Shown here: positions 8,509-17,280 of the stretch, in pieces
Layout: the number at the start of each line of letters is the position of its first letter
Position numbering within the stretch: position 1 is the stretch's first letter
From: Myxococcales bacterium
GTDB taxonomy: Bacteria > Myxococcota_A > Polyangia > Polyangiales > Houyiibacteriaceae
Direction: 5' to 3'
Length of the DNA stretch: 64,000 nt
Assembly (NCBI GenBank): GCA_029861865.1
Contig: JAOTYL010000004.1
Coordinates: 62,001-126,000, forward strand
Notes under the pieces: model-generated
Databases searched by the model: none
The model's input: only the letters and a program-made list of their open reading frames with translations
What the model was told of the DNA's origin: nothing
Program-made: the position numbers and the translations under genes

Positions 8509-9969
8509 TCACGGTTCGTCTCGCCGGGCGTGAGCGGATCGCGCGAAAGATTCTTCCGGCGCAAGGACCAGCTTGTGTCGTGCGTAGAGCGCAAACCACA
8601 AGAGCCCGAGCCCGTACCACACCGCAGCGCCTACCACGACCTTTTGATAGATCGGGTCTGTGACGAAGAGCGCGATGAGCGTCACGAGGGACACGATCAG
8701 GGCGACCGCAGCACCGGGGATCCCCAACGGGCTACGGTAGGGCCGTGCGATATTGGGCAGCCGCACGCGGAGAAGAATGTACGACAGCATCTGGAGTGCG
8801 TACGCGATCACCGCACCGAACACGGCCATATTCAACAGCACCGCTCCGACGGGATGCTCGGGTCCAAGCGCGTGAATTCCATAAGCGACCGCATAACCGA
8901 GTGCAGCGCCGACCAATAGGGCGGCATGCGGGGTCTGGCGAGTGTGGTGTGTGCGAGACAACCAGCGGGGGAAGTAGCCGGCCCTCGAGAGCGAGAAGAT
9001 CTGCCTCCCATAGGCAAAAATGATGCTGTGAAAGCTGGCGACCAAGCCGGTCACCGCCACCAGCGCGAGCAACTTGGCACCGAGGCCCGCGCCGAAGGTG
9101 GTCTTGAACCCCTCGAACAGAGGCTCGGCGGATGAGCCCAGCACCGAGGAGCCAGGGGCGATGCCCGCGTTGAGAAACAGCGTCAGGAATGCAGCCACGA
9201 CCAACGTCAGAAGTCCGAGTAGAAGACCCCGCGGGAGGTCGCGCCCAGGGGCCTCCGCTTCCTCAGCGGCCAGCGGGAGTTGTTCGATCGCCAGAAAGAA
9301 CCAGATCGCGAAGGGCAACGCCGACAAAATCCCGACCGGGCCGCGGGGCAGCCACCGCGTGCCGCCGGGTTCCGGCTCGATGTTGAGCGCCCACGCCATG
9401 TCGAAGTGCGGGAGGGCGGAAACCCAGAACACCAAGAGCACGCCGAGCGCCAAACCCGTGATCAAGACGGTAAACCGAAAGGTGATCTCGACCCCTTTAA
9501 TGTTGAGCCCGACGAACAGGGCATAGCTGACCAGCCACCAAAGCGGCTCCGCAGCAGGCGGCGTTCCGAAGATCGCACCGAGATAACCCCCGATGCCGAC
9601 CACGATGACGGCTGGCGTGAGGATGTACTCCATGTTCTCGGCAAGGCCCGTGATGTATGCCCCCCACGGGCCCATCGCCGAGCGCGCAAACGAGTACGCG
9701 CCTCCGGTGTGCGGTAGCGCTGCGGTCATCTCGGCGATGCTGAAGCAAAGGCCGGCATACATGACGGTGATGATGACGGTGGCGATCAGCAGCCCCCCAA
9801 AACCCCCGGCTGCGAGCCCGAAGTTCCAGCCGAAAAAGTCACCCGAGATGACCGCGCCCACACCGAGCGCCCAGAGCGACCACACCCCCGCATAACGGCG
9901 CAAACCGCGCTCTCGAAAGTACTTCTCGCCGACTCGATCGTATTCGACGCCCTGATCCCGCCTTGGCAT
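8509..9969 (-). CDS. APC-family permease, ethanolamine permease type
   Basis: Inner-membrane transporter of the amino acid-polyamine-organocation superfamily with about 12 membrane segments over 486 residues. The N-terminal half closely resembles the ethanolamine permease subfamily: GVGAVISGDFFGWNFGLAAG (about residues 36-55), ALPHTGGAYSFARSAMGPWG (about 84-103) and LAENMEYILTPAVIVVGIGG (about 109-128). The start ATG 9969 (MPRRDQGVEY) is preferred over a longer arginine-rich frame. No ethanolamine ammonia-lyase or eut genes are in view, so the substrate could also be an amino acid or other amine. It is divergent from fabI (47 nt between starts) and is followed by the SixA-like gene. Confidence 0.82.
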   Translation of the reverse strand: MPRRDQGVEYDRVGEKYFRERGLRRYAGVWSLWALGVGAVISGDFFGWNFGLAAGGFGGLLIATVIITVMYAGLCFSIAEMTAALPHTGGAYSFARSAMGPWGAYITGLAENMEYILTPAVIVVGIGGYLGAIFGTPPAAEPLWWLVSYALFVGLNIKGVEITFRFTVLITGLALGVLLVFWVSALPHFDMAWALNIEPEPGGTRWLPRGPVGILSALPFAIWFFLAIEQLPLAAEEAEAPGRDLPRGLLLGLLTLVVAAFLTLFLNAGIAPGSSVLGSSAEPLFEGFKTTFGAGLGAKLLALVAVTGLVASFHSIIFAYGRQIFSLSRAGYFPRWLSRTHHTRQTPHAALLVGAALGYAVAYGIHALGPEHPVGAVLLNMAVFGAVIAYALQMLSYILLRVRLPNIARPYRSPLGIPGAAVALIVSLVTLIALFVTDPIYQKVVVGAAVWYGLGLLWFALYARHKLVLAPEESFARSAHARRDEP

Positions 9970-10016
9970 GGCGCGGAGTGTAGCGGCTAGGCGCCGCTGG
10001 GGATAAGGTTCCGCGC

Positions 10017-10937
10017 ATGTTGTCGATCGATCTGTCCGGGAAGCGGGCTTTCGTCGCGGGAGTCGCCGATGACGCCGGGTTTGGCTTTGCGATTGCCAAA
10101 GCACTCGCGAGCGCTGGGGCTTCGGTGTGCGTCGGAACGTGGCCGCCCGCTTTGGGCATCTTCGAAACGCTTCTTAGGCGAGGGAAGCTCGACGAATCGC
10201 GCAGGCTTCCTGGAGGTGGAATGCTCGAGCTCGAGGCGATCTACCCCCTCGATGCCGAATACGACTCGCTCGAAGACGCGCCGGCGGAGCTGCGAGCCGA
10301 GAAGCGTTACCGGGATCGCGGTGACTTCAGCATCGACGGTCTGGCGCAGAGGCTGCGCGATGACTTCGGAGAGCCGTGCCTCGACATCGTGGTGCACAGC
10401 CTCGCGAACGGGCCCGAAGTCACCAAGCCGCTTCTCGAGACCAGCCGCAAGGGGTACCTCGCAGCGGTCGGGGCCAGTGCGTATTCGTTCGTGTCGTTGG
10501 TGCAGCGACTCCAGCCGCTCATGCGCGACGAAGGTTCCTTCTTGGCGCTTTCGTACCTGGCGAGTCAGGGGGTGGTCGCCGAGTACGGAGGCGGCATGGC
10601 GTCGGCGAAGGCGGCGCTCGAGAGCGATGCCCGCATGTTGGCGTTCGAAGCCGGACGTCGTTGGGGACACCGCGTCAACGTGATTTCGGCGGGTCCCTAC
10701 GCCTCTCGTGCGGCTACGGCGATCGGCTTCATTCACAAGATGATCAAATACTACGAGCTCAACGCACCGCTCCGGGATGCGCTCCGCGGCGATGAGGTGG
10801 GAAACGCGGCGGCCTTCCTCTGCAGCCCGCTTGCGAGTGGAATCACGGGAACGGTCCTCTACGTCGACAAGGGCTACCACGCGATGGCTACCCCCGCCGA
10901 TGTCGAGGGCTTGGTCGACAAGCTGACAAGCGCCTAG
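10017..10937 (+). CDS. fabI: Enoyl-ACP reductase, plant/Chlamydia-type FabI
   Basis: NADH-dependent reduction of enoyl-ACP, last step of each fatty acid elongation cycle, in the cytoplasm. The 306-residue protein is a short-chain dehydrogenase fold with cofactor region [20 protein letters not shown] (residues 9-28). It has the long insert [18 protein letters not shown] (about 41-58) and [20 protein letters not shown] (about 77-96), characteristic of chloroplast, apicomplexan and chlamydial enzymes and absent from E. coli FabI. The catalytic region reads [16 protein letters not shown] (about 188-203), with the Tyr and Lys. It ends with [12 protein letters not shown]. The stop overlaps that of the convergent kinase gene in a shared CTAG. 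Confidence 0.93.
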   Translation: MLSIDLSGKRAFVAGVADDAGFGFAIAKALASAGASVCVGTWPPALGIFETLLRRGKLDESRRLPGGGMLELEAIYPLDAEYDSLEDAPAELRAEKRYRDRGDFSIDGLAQRLRDDFGEPCLDIVVHSLANGPEVTKPLLETSRKGYLAAVGASAYSFVSLVQRLQPLMRDEGSFLALSYLASQGVVAEYGGGMASAKAALESDARMLAFEAGRRWGHRVNVISAGPYASRAATAIGFIHKMIKYYELNAPLRDALRGDEVGNAAAFLCSPLASGITGTVLYVDKGYHAMATPADVEGLVDKLTSA

Positions 10938-11902
10938 GCGGCGACCATTTCGTGCTGCGCCGTTGGCCGGATGCTCGAGGTTTCGGCTTCGACGTGCAAG
11001 GTCTCGGCTAGCGCTCGTTCGGTGTGCACGCGCTCCTGAAGCCAAGGCTCGAGGGCTCGCATCAGCGCACGAGCGGATGGGTGTCTCGCTGCGGGATTAC
11101 GGCTCATCAGCTTCGACAGAACACCGTCCATCTCGTGACACACGTTCGGCGACAACAACGATGCGCGCGGAGCATCTTCGCGAATGATGCGGCGAAGAAC
11201 GGTGTTCACGTCGTTGCCGGTGAACGGGAGCCGACCGGTGAGCGCCTCGAACATGGTGATCCCCACCCCGAAGAGGTCGGCGCGCGCATCGACGTAGGGG
11301 TTCCCGCTCGCCTGTTCGGGCGATGCATAACTCGGAGTGCCATACACGCGCCCCCGCTCCCGGGATCGTTCATCGGCGGGTGCCGTTTCGGCGGCGCAAA
11401 TCCCGAAATCGAGCAGGTGCACGTCGAGCTCACCGTATGCGCCGCGATTCATCAAGATGTGCTCGGGCTTGATGTCGCGGTGGACGTAGCCGTGTCGGTG
11501 CACGCTATGCAGGATCGACGCGAGGCGCGCCATGATCACCGAGACTTGCGGCGGGCTGAGAGGGCCTGAGCGTCGAAGATAGGTCGCGAGGCTCTCCGAG
11601 CGCATGTACTTCATCACCACGTACGGCGACTCGTCGTCGAGCGATCCGTGGTCGATCACGGGGACGATGCCAGGATGAAACACTCGGCGCGAGACTTCGA
11701 CCTCTCGTCGGACCCGGGCCATCAGATCAGGATTTCCGGCGTACGCGGGACGCAGCATCTTCACGACGATCCGTTCGAGGGTGGCCAGGCGTTCGGCCTC
11801 GAAGACGATTCCCGTGCCTCCAATCCCGATCGCGTTGCCCACGCGGTAGCGGCCGTCCAAAATCTGCCCGCGCAGCTCGCTCCGCTCCGGCAACACCGAC
11901 AT
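10934..11902 (-). CDS. Hanks-type Ser/Thr protein kinase with altered catalytic loop
   Basis: Soluble 322-residue protein consisting of a single kinase domain (about residues 18-285) and a short C-terminal tail without membrane helix or sensor domain. Visible elements are the glycine loop [12 protein letters not shown] (26-37), the lysine in IVVKML (45-50), the alpha-C glutamate in RREVEVS, catalytic [10 protein letters not shown] (about 142-151), LLDFGI (about 164-169) and YASPEQASG (about 191-199). The catalytic-loop asparagine usual in HRDxxxxN is histidine here (KPEH for KPEN), which should affect metal binding. All other invariant residues seem present, so activity is possible but uncertain. 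It converges on fabI. Confidence 0.9.
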   Translation of the reverse strand: MSVLPERSELRGQILDGRYRVGNAIGIGGTGIVFEAERLATLERIVVKMLRPAYAGNPDLMARVRREVEVSRRVFHPGIVPVIDHGSLDDESPYVVMKYMRSESLATYLRRSGPLSPPQVSVIMARLASILHSVHRHGYVHRDIKPEHILMNRGAYGELDVHLLDFGICAAETAPADERSRERGRVYGTPSYASPEQASGNPYVDARADLFGVGITMFEALTGRLPFTGNDVNTVLRRIIREDAPRASLLSPNVCHEMDGVLSKLMSRNPAARHPSARALMRALEPWLQERVHTERALAETLHVEAETSSIRPTAQHEMVAA

Positions 11903-12123
11903 GACCCCACCTTCTGTCGGGGGCGATCAGGGGTCAAAAAAAGCGCAAGTCCGGGGAAGTTGTCCCTGTCGGGTCCGTTCGCGGCCATGTTTGGTAATTT
12001 ACCTCACCATTCGAATCCGACGGATTCCGAAGCAACAAGTATGCAACGCCAATCGATTCATCGTTGACAGGATCATCCCAGTTGCGCCTAAATCCGAGCC
12101 CGCCGCACGATCAGCCCCCTCCT

Positions 12124-12165
12124 AGGAGGCAGTCCCCACCCGCCCGTGATTGGGGGCTGCCTCCT
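12124..12165. terminator. Long inverted repeat between the kinase and SDR genes
   Basis: Arms AGGAGGCAGTCCCCA (12124-12138) and TGGGGGCTGCCTCCT (12151-12165) pair over 15 bp with one G-T pair around a 12-nt loop. On the plus strand a T-rich stretch (CTTATCTTTCT) follows. It lies 57 nt past the stop of the minus-strand SDR gene and is the only structure I see in the 320 nt between that gene and the start of the kinase gene. It is plausibly a terminator or transcript-end stabiliser, but the T-run is on the opposite strand from the SDR transcript, so the role is uncertain. Confidence 0.4.
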
Positions 12166-12222
12166 CTTATCTTTCTGCGGTGAGCGCGTGCGAATCCGAC
12201 GGCAGCCCCTCCAGATTCGGCT

Positions 12223-13137
12223 CTACCGCGCAGCACGAAACGCATCGATCGTTTCGCGCTCGTCGTAGCGATGCTGGTAGTCGGTTGCGCGCTTGAACGC
12301 ATCGCTGTCGACCACGATCGGGTACTTCAAATGATCGATCGCAGCCGGCGGCAAGTTGGGAAGGGCCAGTCGGCTGAGCCCCAGGCTGATCAGGGTCGCC
12401 GGCACTGGAACTGGGCGCCCGCCAACTGCACGTACGATGGTGGAAATCGGGACCGGTGACGGACCCGAAACGTTGTAAACCCCGTGCAGCTTGCGGCTGA
12501 GGGCAGTGACGATGGCCTCCGCTGCGTCCTCTTCGTGGATGAAATGGATCAGCGGGTCAAAGCCCATCACGACGGGGACCGTCGAGCCCTTGAGGTACGA
12601 TGCGAGCGTCCCGTGTTTGCTTGGGCCGAGGGTGTATACGATCCGAAGCACGCAGGTGGTGATCTCCGGATAGCGCCATAGCGCGGACGATGCGTACAGG
12701 TCGGCGGCTACCAGATCGGCGAGCTCCGGGAACGTATGTGCCGACATCGGAGGCTCGTCCTCGGTGTGATAAAGCGGGGAATCGGCGGCAGCGCCGTAAT
12801 ACGTATGTCGGCCGACGAAGATCGCCTGCTTCACGTCGTACTTTTGGCAATGCTGAATGAACGCGCGCGTCCCATAGAGGTTCACCCGCATTCTGTCCGG
12901 GCTCTTGTGAACGAGGTGGGTGACCGTTGCCATGTGGATGGCGGCTTGAGGACGGCGTGCTCGAAATACGTCTTCGGCCGTTCGCTTGCGAATGTCGTGC
13001 TCGTACATCTCGATCGACTCGGGAGCTCCTGGCCAGGGGCGCCGGTCGATGCCGATGACGTCATAACCACGCTCGACGAGTCGCATTGCCACGATCCGCC
13101 CCAAAGTCCCCGCAACCCCTGTGACCAGAACCCTCAT
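12223..13137 (-). CDS. NAD-dependent epimerase/dehydratase family (extended SDR) protein
   Basis: A 304-residue Rossmann protein starting MRVLVTGVAGTLGRIVAMRL, with the TGxxGxxG cofactor motif at residues 6-13 and an acidic residue ending the second strand (IGIDRRPW). The usual SDR active-site YxxxK is not obvious; the region after GRHTYYG has no clear Tyr-x3-Lys, so the catalytic chemistry is doubtful. The start ATG 13137 overlaps the stop of the upstream acyltransferase gene by one base (TGATG), indicating translational coupling. SDR plus lysophospholipid-acyltransferase pairs of this kind occur in Actinobacteria and Myxococcota; I infer a joint role in lipid metabolism but cannot name a substrate. 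Confidence 0.8.
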   Translation of the reverse strand: MRVLVTGVAGTLGRIVAMRLVERGYDVIGIDRRPWPGAPESIEMYEHDIRKRTAEDVFRARRPQAAIHMATVTHLVHKSPDRMRVNLYGTRAFIQHCQKYDVKQAIFVGRHTYYGAAADSPLYHTEDEPPMSAHTFPELADLVAADLYASSALWRYPEITTCVLRIVYTLGPSKHGTLASYLKGSTVPVVMGFDPLIHFIHEEDAAEAIVTALSRKLHGVYNVSGPSPVPISTIVRAVGGRPVPVPATLISLGLSRLALPNLPPAAIDHLKYPIVVDSDAFKRATDYQHRYDERETIDAFRAAR

Positions 13138-13973
13138 CACAATACGAGGTCCGCTTCGGTGATGTTCTTCTCTCTCAGCTGACGTCCCTGGCGAATCAAG
13201 TCCCTGATCTTCGTTCTGACTTCCTCGACCATCGCCCCACAAACCTCATCGCGCTCGTGTCCTGAGCCCTCGAAGATCATCGGCTTTCCGTAAAGAAGCT
13301 GAAACCGGGTCGGCTTTGGCACGAGCAAGCCCCATTTCGTGACCGGGATGTAGGGGACTCCGAGCAGCCGGCCTAGGGACTTCAGGTTGGCCACCGTTGG
13401 GAGCGCCTCTCCCCCGCCGACGAAGCCGAAAGGAATGATCGGGCTTTTGGTCTCGAGCGCCAGTCGCATGAACCCCGTCCCAAAGGTCACGAGGCTGTCG
13501 GCGTCTTTCGCGAGCTTCGCCGTCCCGCGAGCGCCCTCGGGAAACACGAGCAGGAGTCGGTCGTCCCGGAGCAATCGCATGGCTTGTTCTGGGTTTCCGG
13601 TGAACTGGCCGGTTCGGCTCATGAGCCGAGAGGCACCGGGAAAGTGGTGAATGAATTTGTCGAGCATCGCATGCGCGAGGCGCGGTGTCTCTGCATCCAG
13701 GAGCATCGAGCCCGTGACCATCGCACCGTCGATTGCAACTCCGCCCGAGTGATTGCCGACCAGAATCGCTCTCCCGCGGGGTGGCACGTTCTCCAATCCG
13801 TAAACATCCACTTTGAAGTAGTGCCGATAGAACCACGCAAATACCGACATGGATCGAACCAGGTCCTTCTTCGCGATGCCGTACGGATCGACCCCGAACT
13901 TGTTGAACGAAAGGTCGAGTGCGTCAACACGCGCGGCCACTTCGGGATCGGTGGGTAGAAGATTGTCCAGCAA
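13137..13973 (-). CDS. Lysophospholipid acyltransferase (LPLAT, MGAT-like) family protein
   Basis: Membrane-associated acyltransferase of about 278 residues. Motif I appears as VGNHSGGVAID (about residues 72-82) and motif III as LLLVFPEGARGT (about 141-152), followed by IIPFGFVGGGEA (about 178-189), as in the monoacylglycerol-acyltransferase-like branch of the PlsC superfamily. The start is uncertain: there is no ATG. I used TTG 13973 with GAGG four bases upstream; the frame is open to TTG 14030 immediately after the NtrX-like gene. The stop codon overlaps the ATG of the SDR gene, so the two are probably translated together and may act on the same lipid. Confidence 0.85.
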   Translation of the reverse strand: MLDNLLPTDPEVAARVDALDLSFNKFGVDPYGIAKKDLVRSMSVFAWFYRHYFKVDVYGLENVPPRGRAILVGNHSGGVAIDGAMVTGSMLLDAETPRLAHAMLDKFIHHFPGASRLMSRTGQFTGNPEQAMRLLRDDRLLLVFPEGARGTAKLAKDADSLVTFGTGFMRLALETKSPIIPFGFVGGGEALPTVANLKSLGRLLGVPYIPVTKWGLLVPKPTRFQLLYGKPMIFEGSGHERDEVCGAMVEEVRTKIRDLIRQGRQLREKNITEADLVL

Positions 13974-14030
13974 AGTCGCCTCAGCCCCGACGGGGCCTCG
14001 ATCTCTATGAGGAGAGCGCCCAGAACGCAA

Positions 14031-15401
14031 TCACTCGTTGCCGGACCTGCGGATCCCGAGCGCACGCATCTTCTTGTAGAGATGGCTCCGCTCGAGGCCT
14101 AGATCGGCGGCGGTCTTGGTCACGTGCCCGTCCCGAAACTCCAGTGCTCGCTCGATCAGATCCCGCTCCGCGGCTTCCAGCATTTCGCGGAGCGCCGTTT
14201 CGGGCCGAAAATAGGAGCCACCCGACTCCCCTGTTTGGATCGGAAGCACGGCTCGCGTGTGGGCCGCAGTGATCATCTCGTCCGGGGTGAGGATGACGAG
14301 ACGCTCGACGAGATTGCGTAGCTCACGGACGTTGCCCGGGTACGGGTAGCCTTCCAGCACCCGCATGGCGTCCTCTGCGATCCTCTTTTCGGGCCTATCG
14401 TGCACCTCACACGCAAGGGCAAGGAAATGCTCGGTCAGCAGCGGCACGTCCGCGATGCGTTCCCTGAGCGCCGGGATCTGCAAAGGCAAGACATTCAACC
14501 GGTCATACAGGTCCGGCCGAAACCGCCCGGCTTCGATCTCCGCTCGAAGGGACTTGTTGGTCGCCGCAACGACACGCACGTCGACCTCGATCGGCGCGCC
14601 ACCCCCCACCCGCTCGATCTCGCCCTCCTCCAAGACCCGAAGGAGCTTTGCCTGCATTTGAGCGGGCATGTCTCCCACCTCGTCCAAGAAGAGTGTGCCT
14701 CCGCTGGCCCGCTCGAACTTCCCACGACGCTGCGTGGTGGCCCCGGTGAACGCCCCGGCCTCGTGGCCGAACAGCTCACTTTCGATCAGCCCTTCAGGAA
14801 CTGCGGCGCAATTGAGCTTCTCGAGTGGCCGGCTAGCCCGCGACGACGCGGCGTGTATGGCCGACGCAACCAGCTCTTTGCCGGTCCCGCGCTCCCCGAA
14901 GATCAGGACCGAAGCATTGGAATTGCCGGCGAGCTCGATCTGTTCTCTGAGCTTCGACATGGCCTGGCTTTGTCCGAGCAGTGATGCCCCGAAGTCGTAC
15001 CGCCGCCGAAGCTCGCGATTCTCCCGCTGAAGCTCGTGGATCTCGAGACTTCGCTTGAGTGATAGAACCAGGCGGTCGCTTCCGATCGGCTTTTCGATGA
15101 AATCGTCCGCGCCGCGTCGGGTCGCCTCCATCGCGGTTTCGATGGTCGCGTGTCCGCTCATCATGATCACCGGCGTGCGGATGCCGCGCTTTCCGAGCTC
15201 GGCCAACAACGTGAGCCCATCCATCCCCGGCAGTTGGACATCGAGCAGAATCGCATCGAAGCTCTCCTTTGTGAGCTTTTCGAGCGCGATCTCGGCGCTC
15301 CCTGCGACTTCCACCGCGTAGCCTTCGAGCCCCAGCGCGCGAGATACCGTCGTCAGGATGTTCTGTTCGTCGTCGACGACGAGAATCGTCGCGGCCGCCA
15401 T
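14031..15401 (-). CDS. NtrX-like sigma54-dependent response regulator
   Basis: Transcriptional activator of 456 residues: receiver domain (residues 5-120, phospho-acceptor Asp about 54 in ILLDVQLPGMDG), AAA+ domain (about 140-375) with Walker A FGERGTGKE, the sigma54-contact loop GAFTGA (about residue 218) and GTLFLDEVGD, then a Fis-type helix-turn-helix (HVTKTAADLGLERSHLYKKM, about 425-444). The receiver (GADDFIEKPI) and the C-terminal LERSHLYKKMRALGI are like NtrX. It should activate sigma54 promoters on phosphorylation. No kinase is co-directional; the two hybrid kinases at 17.3 and 21.5 kb are nearby candidates. The acyltransferase gene follows directly. Confidence 0.92.
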   Translation of the reverse strand: MAAATILVVDDEQNILTTVSRALGLEGYAVEVAGSAEIALEKLTKESFDAILLDVQLPGMDGLTLLAELGKRGIRTPVIMMSGHATIETAMEATRRGADDFIEKPIGSDRLVLSLKRSLEIHELQRENRELRRRYDFGASLLGQSQAMSKLREQIELAGNSNASVLIFGERGTGKELVASAIHAASSRASRPLEKLNCAAVPEGLIESELFGHEAGAFTGATTQRRGKFERASGGTLFLDEVGDMPAQMQAKLLRVLEEGEIERVGGGAPIEVDVRVVAATNKSLRAEIEAGRFRPDLYDRLNVLPLQIPALRERIADVPLLTEHFLALACEVHDRPEKRIAEDAMRVLEGYPYPGNVRELRNLVERLVILTPDEMITAAHTRAVLPIQTGESGGSYFRPETALREMLEAAERDLIERALEFRDGHVTKTAADLGLERSHLYKKMRALGIRRSGNE

Positions 15402-15431
15402 AAGGCTACGCTAGCACACCGCGGCGTCGGC

Positions 15432-17210
15432 TCAGGAGCCTGTCCCGCCGCCCTGCTTCTTGACCGGCATTGAGCGAATCTTGGTCTCCGAGACGCGTTG
15501 GTGGGCTCCGAGCCATGGTGTCAGCGTTTCGGTCGATTCGGGACGCGCGTAGAGATAGCCCTGCGCGATGTCGCAGCCATGGTGGCGCATGTATTCCAGC
15601 TGTTCCTCGGTTTCCACGCCCTCGGCGATGACCTCTAAGCCCAGATTTTGCGCGAGGCCGATGATCATGTTGGAGATTGGGCCACCCCGCCCGTGCGATC
15701 CGACACTCTGTACGAAGTTCTTATCGATCTTGAGGGCATTGAGTGGAAACTCGTGGAGATACATCAGTGACGAGTAACCGGTCCCAAAGTCGTCGATCGC
15801 GATGCGAACCCCCACATCCCGGATTTCGCGGAGAAGACTGCTTGCCATGGCCGCATCGGACATCAGTGAGCTCTCCGTGACCTCGAGCTCGAGAAACTCC
15901 GGAGGGAGCTTCGTTTCGCCGAGCGCGTTGCGAATCTTGTCAATGAACATCGGGTCTTCGAACTGCTGCGCCGATACGTTCACCCCGACCCGCATCGGCT
16001 CGAAATCCATCCTGTGCCAACGCTGTAGCTGCTCACAAGCGGTCATGAGGACCCATTCCCCGACTTGCGTGATCAACCCGAACTCTTCGAGACCCGAAAT
16101 GAAGTGATAGGGCGTCAAGAGGCCACGTGTGGGGCTCATCCAGCGGATCAACGCTTCGACGCCGATGACTCGCCCCGTTCTCAGGCAGAGCTGCGGTTGA
16201 TAGACCAGCTGAAATTCCTGCTTGTCCACGGCGCGACGCAAGGCCCAAGCGAGCGCATGCCGTGATTGCGCTTCCTCTTGCATGGCACTTGCAAAGAACT
16301 GATAGCACCCACGCCCCGACGACTTGGCCCGATACATCGCGAGGTCTGCAGCCCGCAAGAGCTCGGACAAGTCGTTTCCGTTGTCCGGGTACATCGCGAT
16401 TCCTATGCTGCTCGAGCTGGTAACCTCGTTGCCGTCGATGCTTCTGAGCGTCTGGAGATTTTCGATGATCCGCTCGACCACCGGCAACACCTCCTTCGCC
16501 TCGCTGACCCCTTCGAGGATTACCGCAAATTCGTCACCGCCGAGACGAGCGACCGTATCTTGATCACGCACACTGGCCCGGATACGCCTCGCGGCTTCGA
16601 CGAGAAGCTTGTCGCCGACCTCGTGTCCGAGCATGTCGTTGATCTCTTTGAAGCGGTCCATGTCGAGAATCAGAGTCGCTACCCCGGTGCCGTTCCTCGT
16701 CGCTCGTCTCAACGCACGATCGACCCGCTCCCGAAGCAGCGTACGGTTTGGCAGGGATGTGAGCTGGTCGTACTGTGCGAGCCGCACGAGCTCGAGCTCG
16801 GTGCGTTTGCGCTCGACCGCGTAACGAATGACTCGGTGAAGATTCGCCCCGTCGATGTGCCCCTTGACGAGGTAGTCTTGAGCGCCCGCCTTCACCGAAC
16901 GAAGGGATATCGCCTCGTCTTCCCAGGCGCTGACGATCACCAGCGGAACGTCGGGGTAGGATGTCTGCAGGCTCGACACGGTTTGAGTGCCGCGCGAGTC
17001 CGGCAAGTTGAGGTCGGCCAGAATCACGTCCGGTGCGAGCTCCTCGGCCGAAAGCACGGCGTCGTTGAGGGTTCGCACGTGAGTGATTCGGTAGTACGCG
17101 TCGGTGATCCTGCGCAGCAGCCTTCGGACGAGCTGGGCGTCGATGAGGTTATCCTCCACGAGGAGGACTTCCCGGACCTCAGCCTGCTTCTCCTCCCGGT
17201 CGCCCAGCAT
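15432..17210 (-). CDS. Receiver-GGDEF-EAL c-di-GMP protein
   Basis: Cytoplasmic 592-residue protein with an N-terminal receiver (about residues 12-130, Asp in ILADLNLPDS about 66), a GGDEF domain (about 145-305) and a C-terminal EAL domain (about 325-575). The cyclase site is intact (ARLGGDEF near residue 223) with an RDQD inhibitory site five residues before it. The EAL domain has EALIRW (about 353) and IDDFGTGYSS (about 450), the metal and catalytic signatures, so both making and breaking c-di-GMP are possible; which one dominates cannot be read. Phosphorylation of the receiver presumably controls it. The gene is divergent from the hybrid kinase gene at 17281, its most likely partner by position. 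Confidence 0.92.
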   Translation of the reverse strand: MLGDREEKQAEVREVLLVEDNLIDAQLVRRLLRRITDAYYRITHVRTLNDAVLSAEELAPDVILADLNLPDSRGTQTVSSLQTSYPDVPLVIVSAWEDEAISLRSVKAGAQDYLVKGHIDGANLHRVIRYAVERKRTELELVRLAQYDQLTSLPNRTLLRERVDRALRRATRNGTGVATLILDMDRFKEINDMLGHEVGDKLLVEAARRIRASVRDQDTVARLGGDEFAVILEGVSEAKEVLPVVERIIENLQTLRSIDGNEVTSSSSIGIAMYPDNGNDLSELLRAADLAMYRAKSSGRGCYQFFASAMQEEAQSRHALAWALRRAVDKQEFQLVYQPQLCLRTGRVIGVEALIRWMSPTRGLLTPYHFISGLEEFGLITQVGEWVLMTACEQLQRWHRMDFEPMRVGVNVSAQQFEDPMFIDKIRNALGETKLPPEFLELEVTESSLMSDAAMASSLLREIRDVGVRIAIDDFGTGYSSLMYLHEFPLNALKIDKNFVQSVGSHGRGGPISNMIIGLAQNLGLEVIAEGVETEEQLEYMRHHGCDIAQGYLYARPESTETLTPWLGAHQRVSETKIRSMPVKKQGGGTGS

Positions 17211-17233
17211 TCAGTTCACCCGCTAAAAATACG

Positions 17234-17262
17234 TTACCAACGCTCTATTACAGTGCTATGGT
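17234..17262 (+). promoter_or_regulatory. Candidate sigma70-like promoter for the hybrid kinase gene
   Basis: TTACCA (17234-17239) and TATGGT (17257-17262) are separated by 17 nt in the 70-nt divergent gap. Each hexamer matches 4 of 6 consensus bases, so this is a weak prediction. Confidence 0.25.
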
Positions 17263-17280
17263 TTATGAGGGGCGTCAAGG

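Noticed and set aside
9987-11045. Minus-strand frame of 352 codons opposite fabI
   Set aside because: Shadow of fabI; no motif.
12063-12092. Promoter-like TTGACA followed by TAAATC upstream of the hairpin at 12.1 kb
   Set aside because: The spacer is too long (19 nt) and no plus-strand gene follows.
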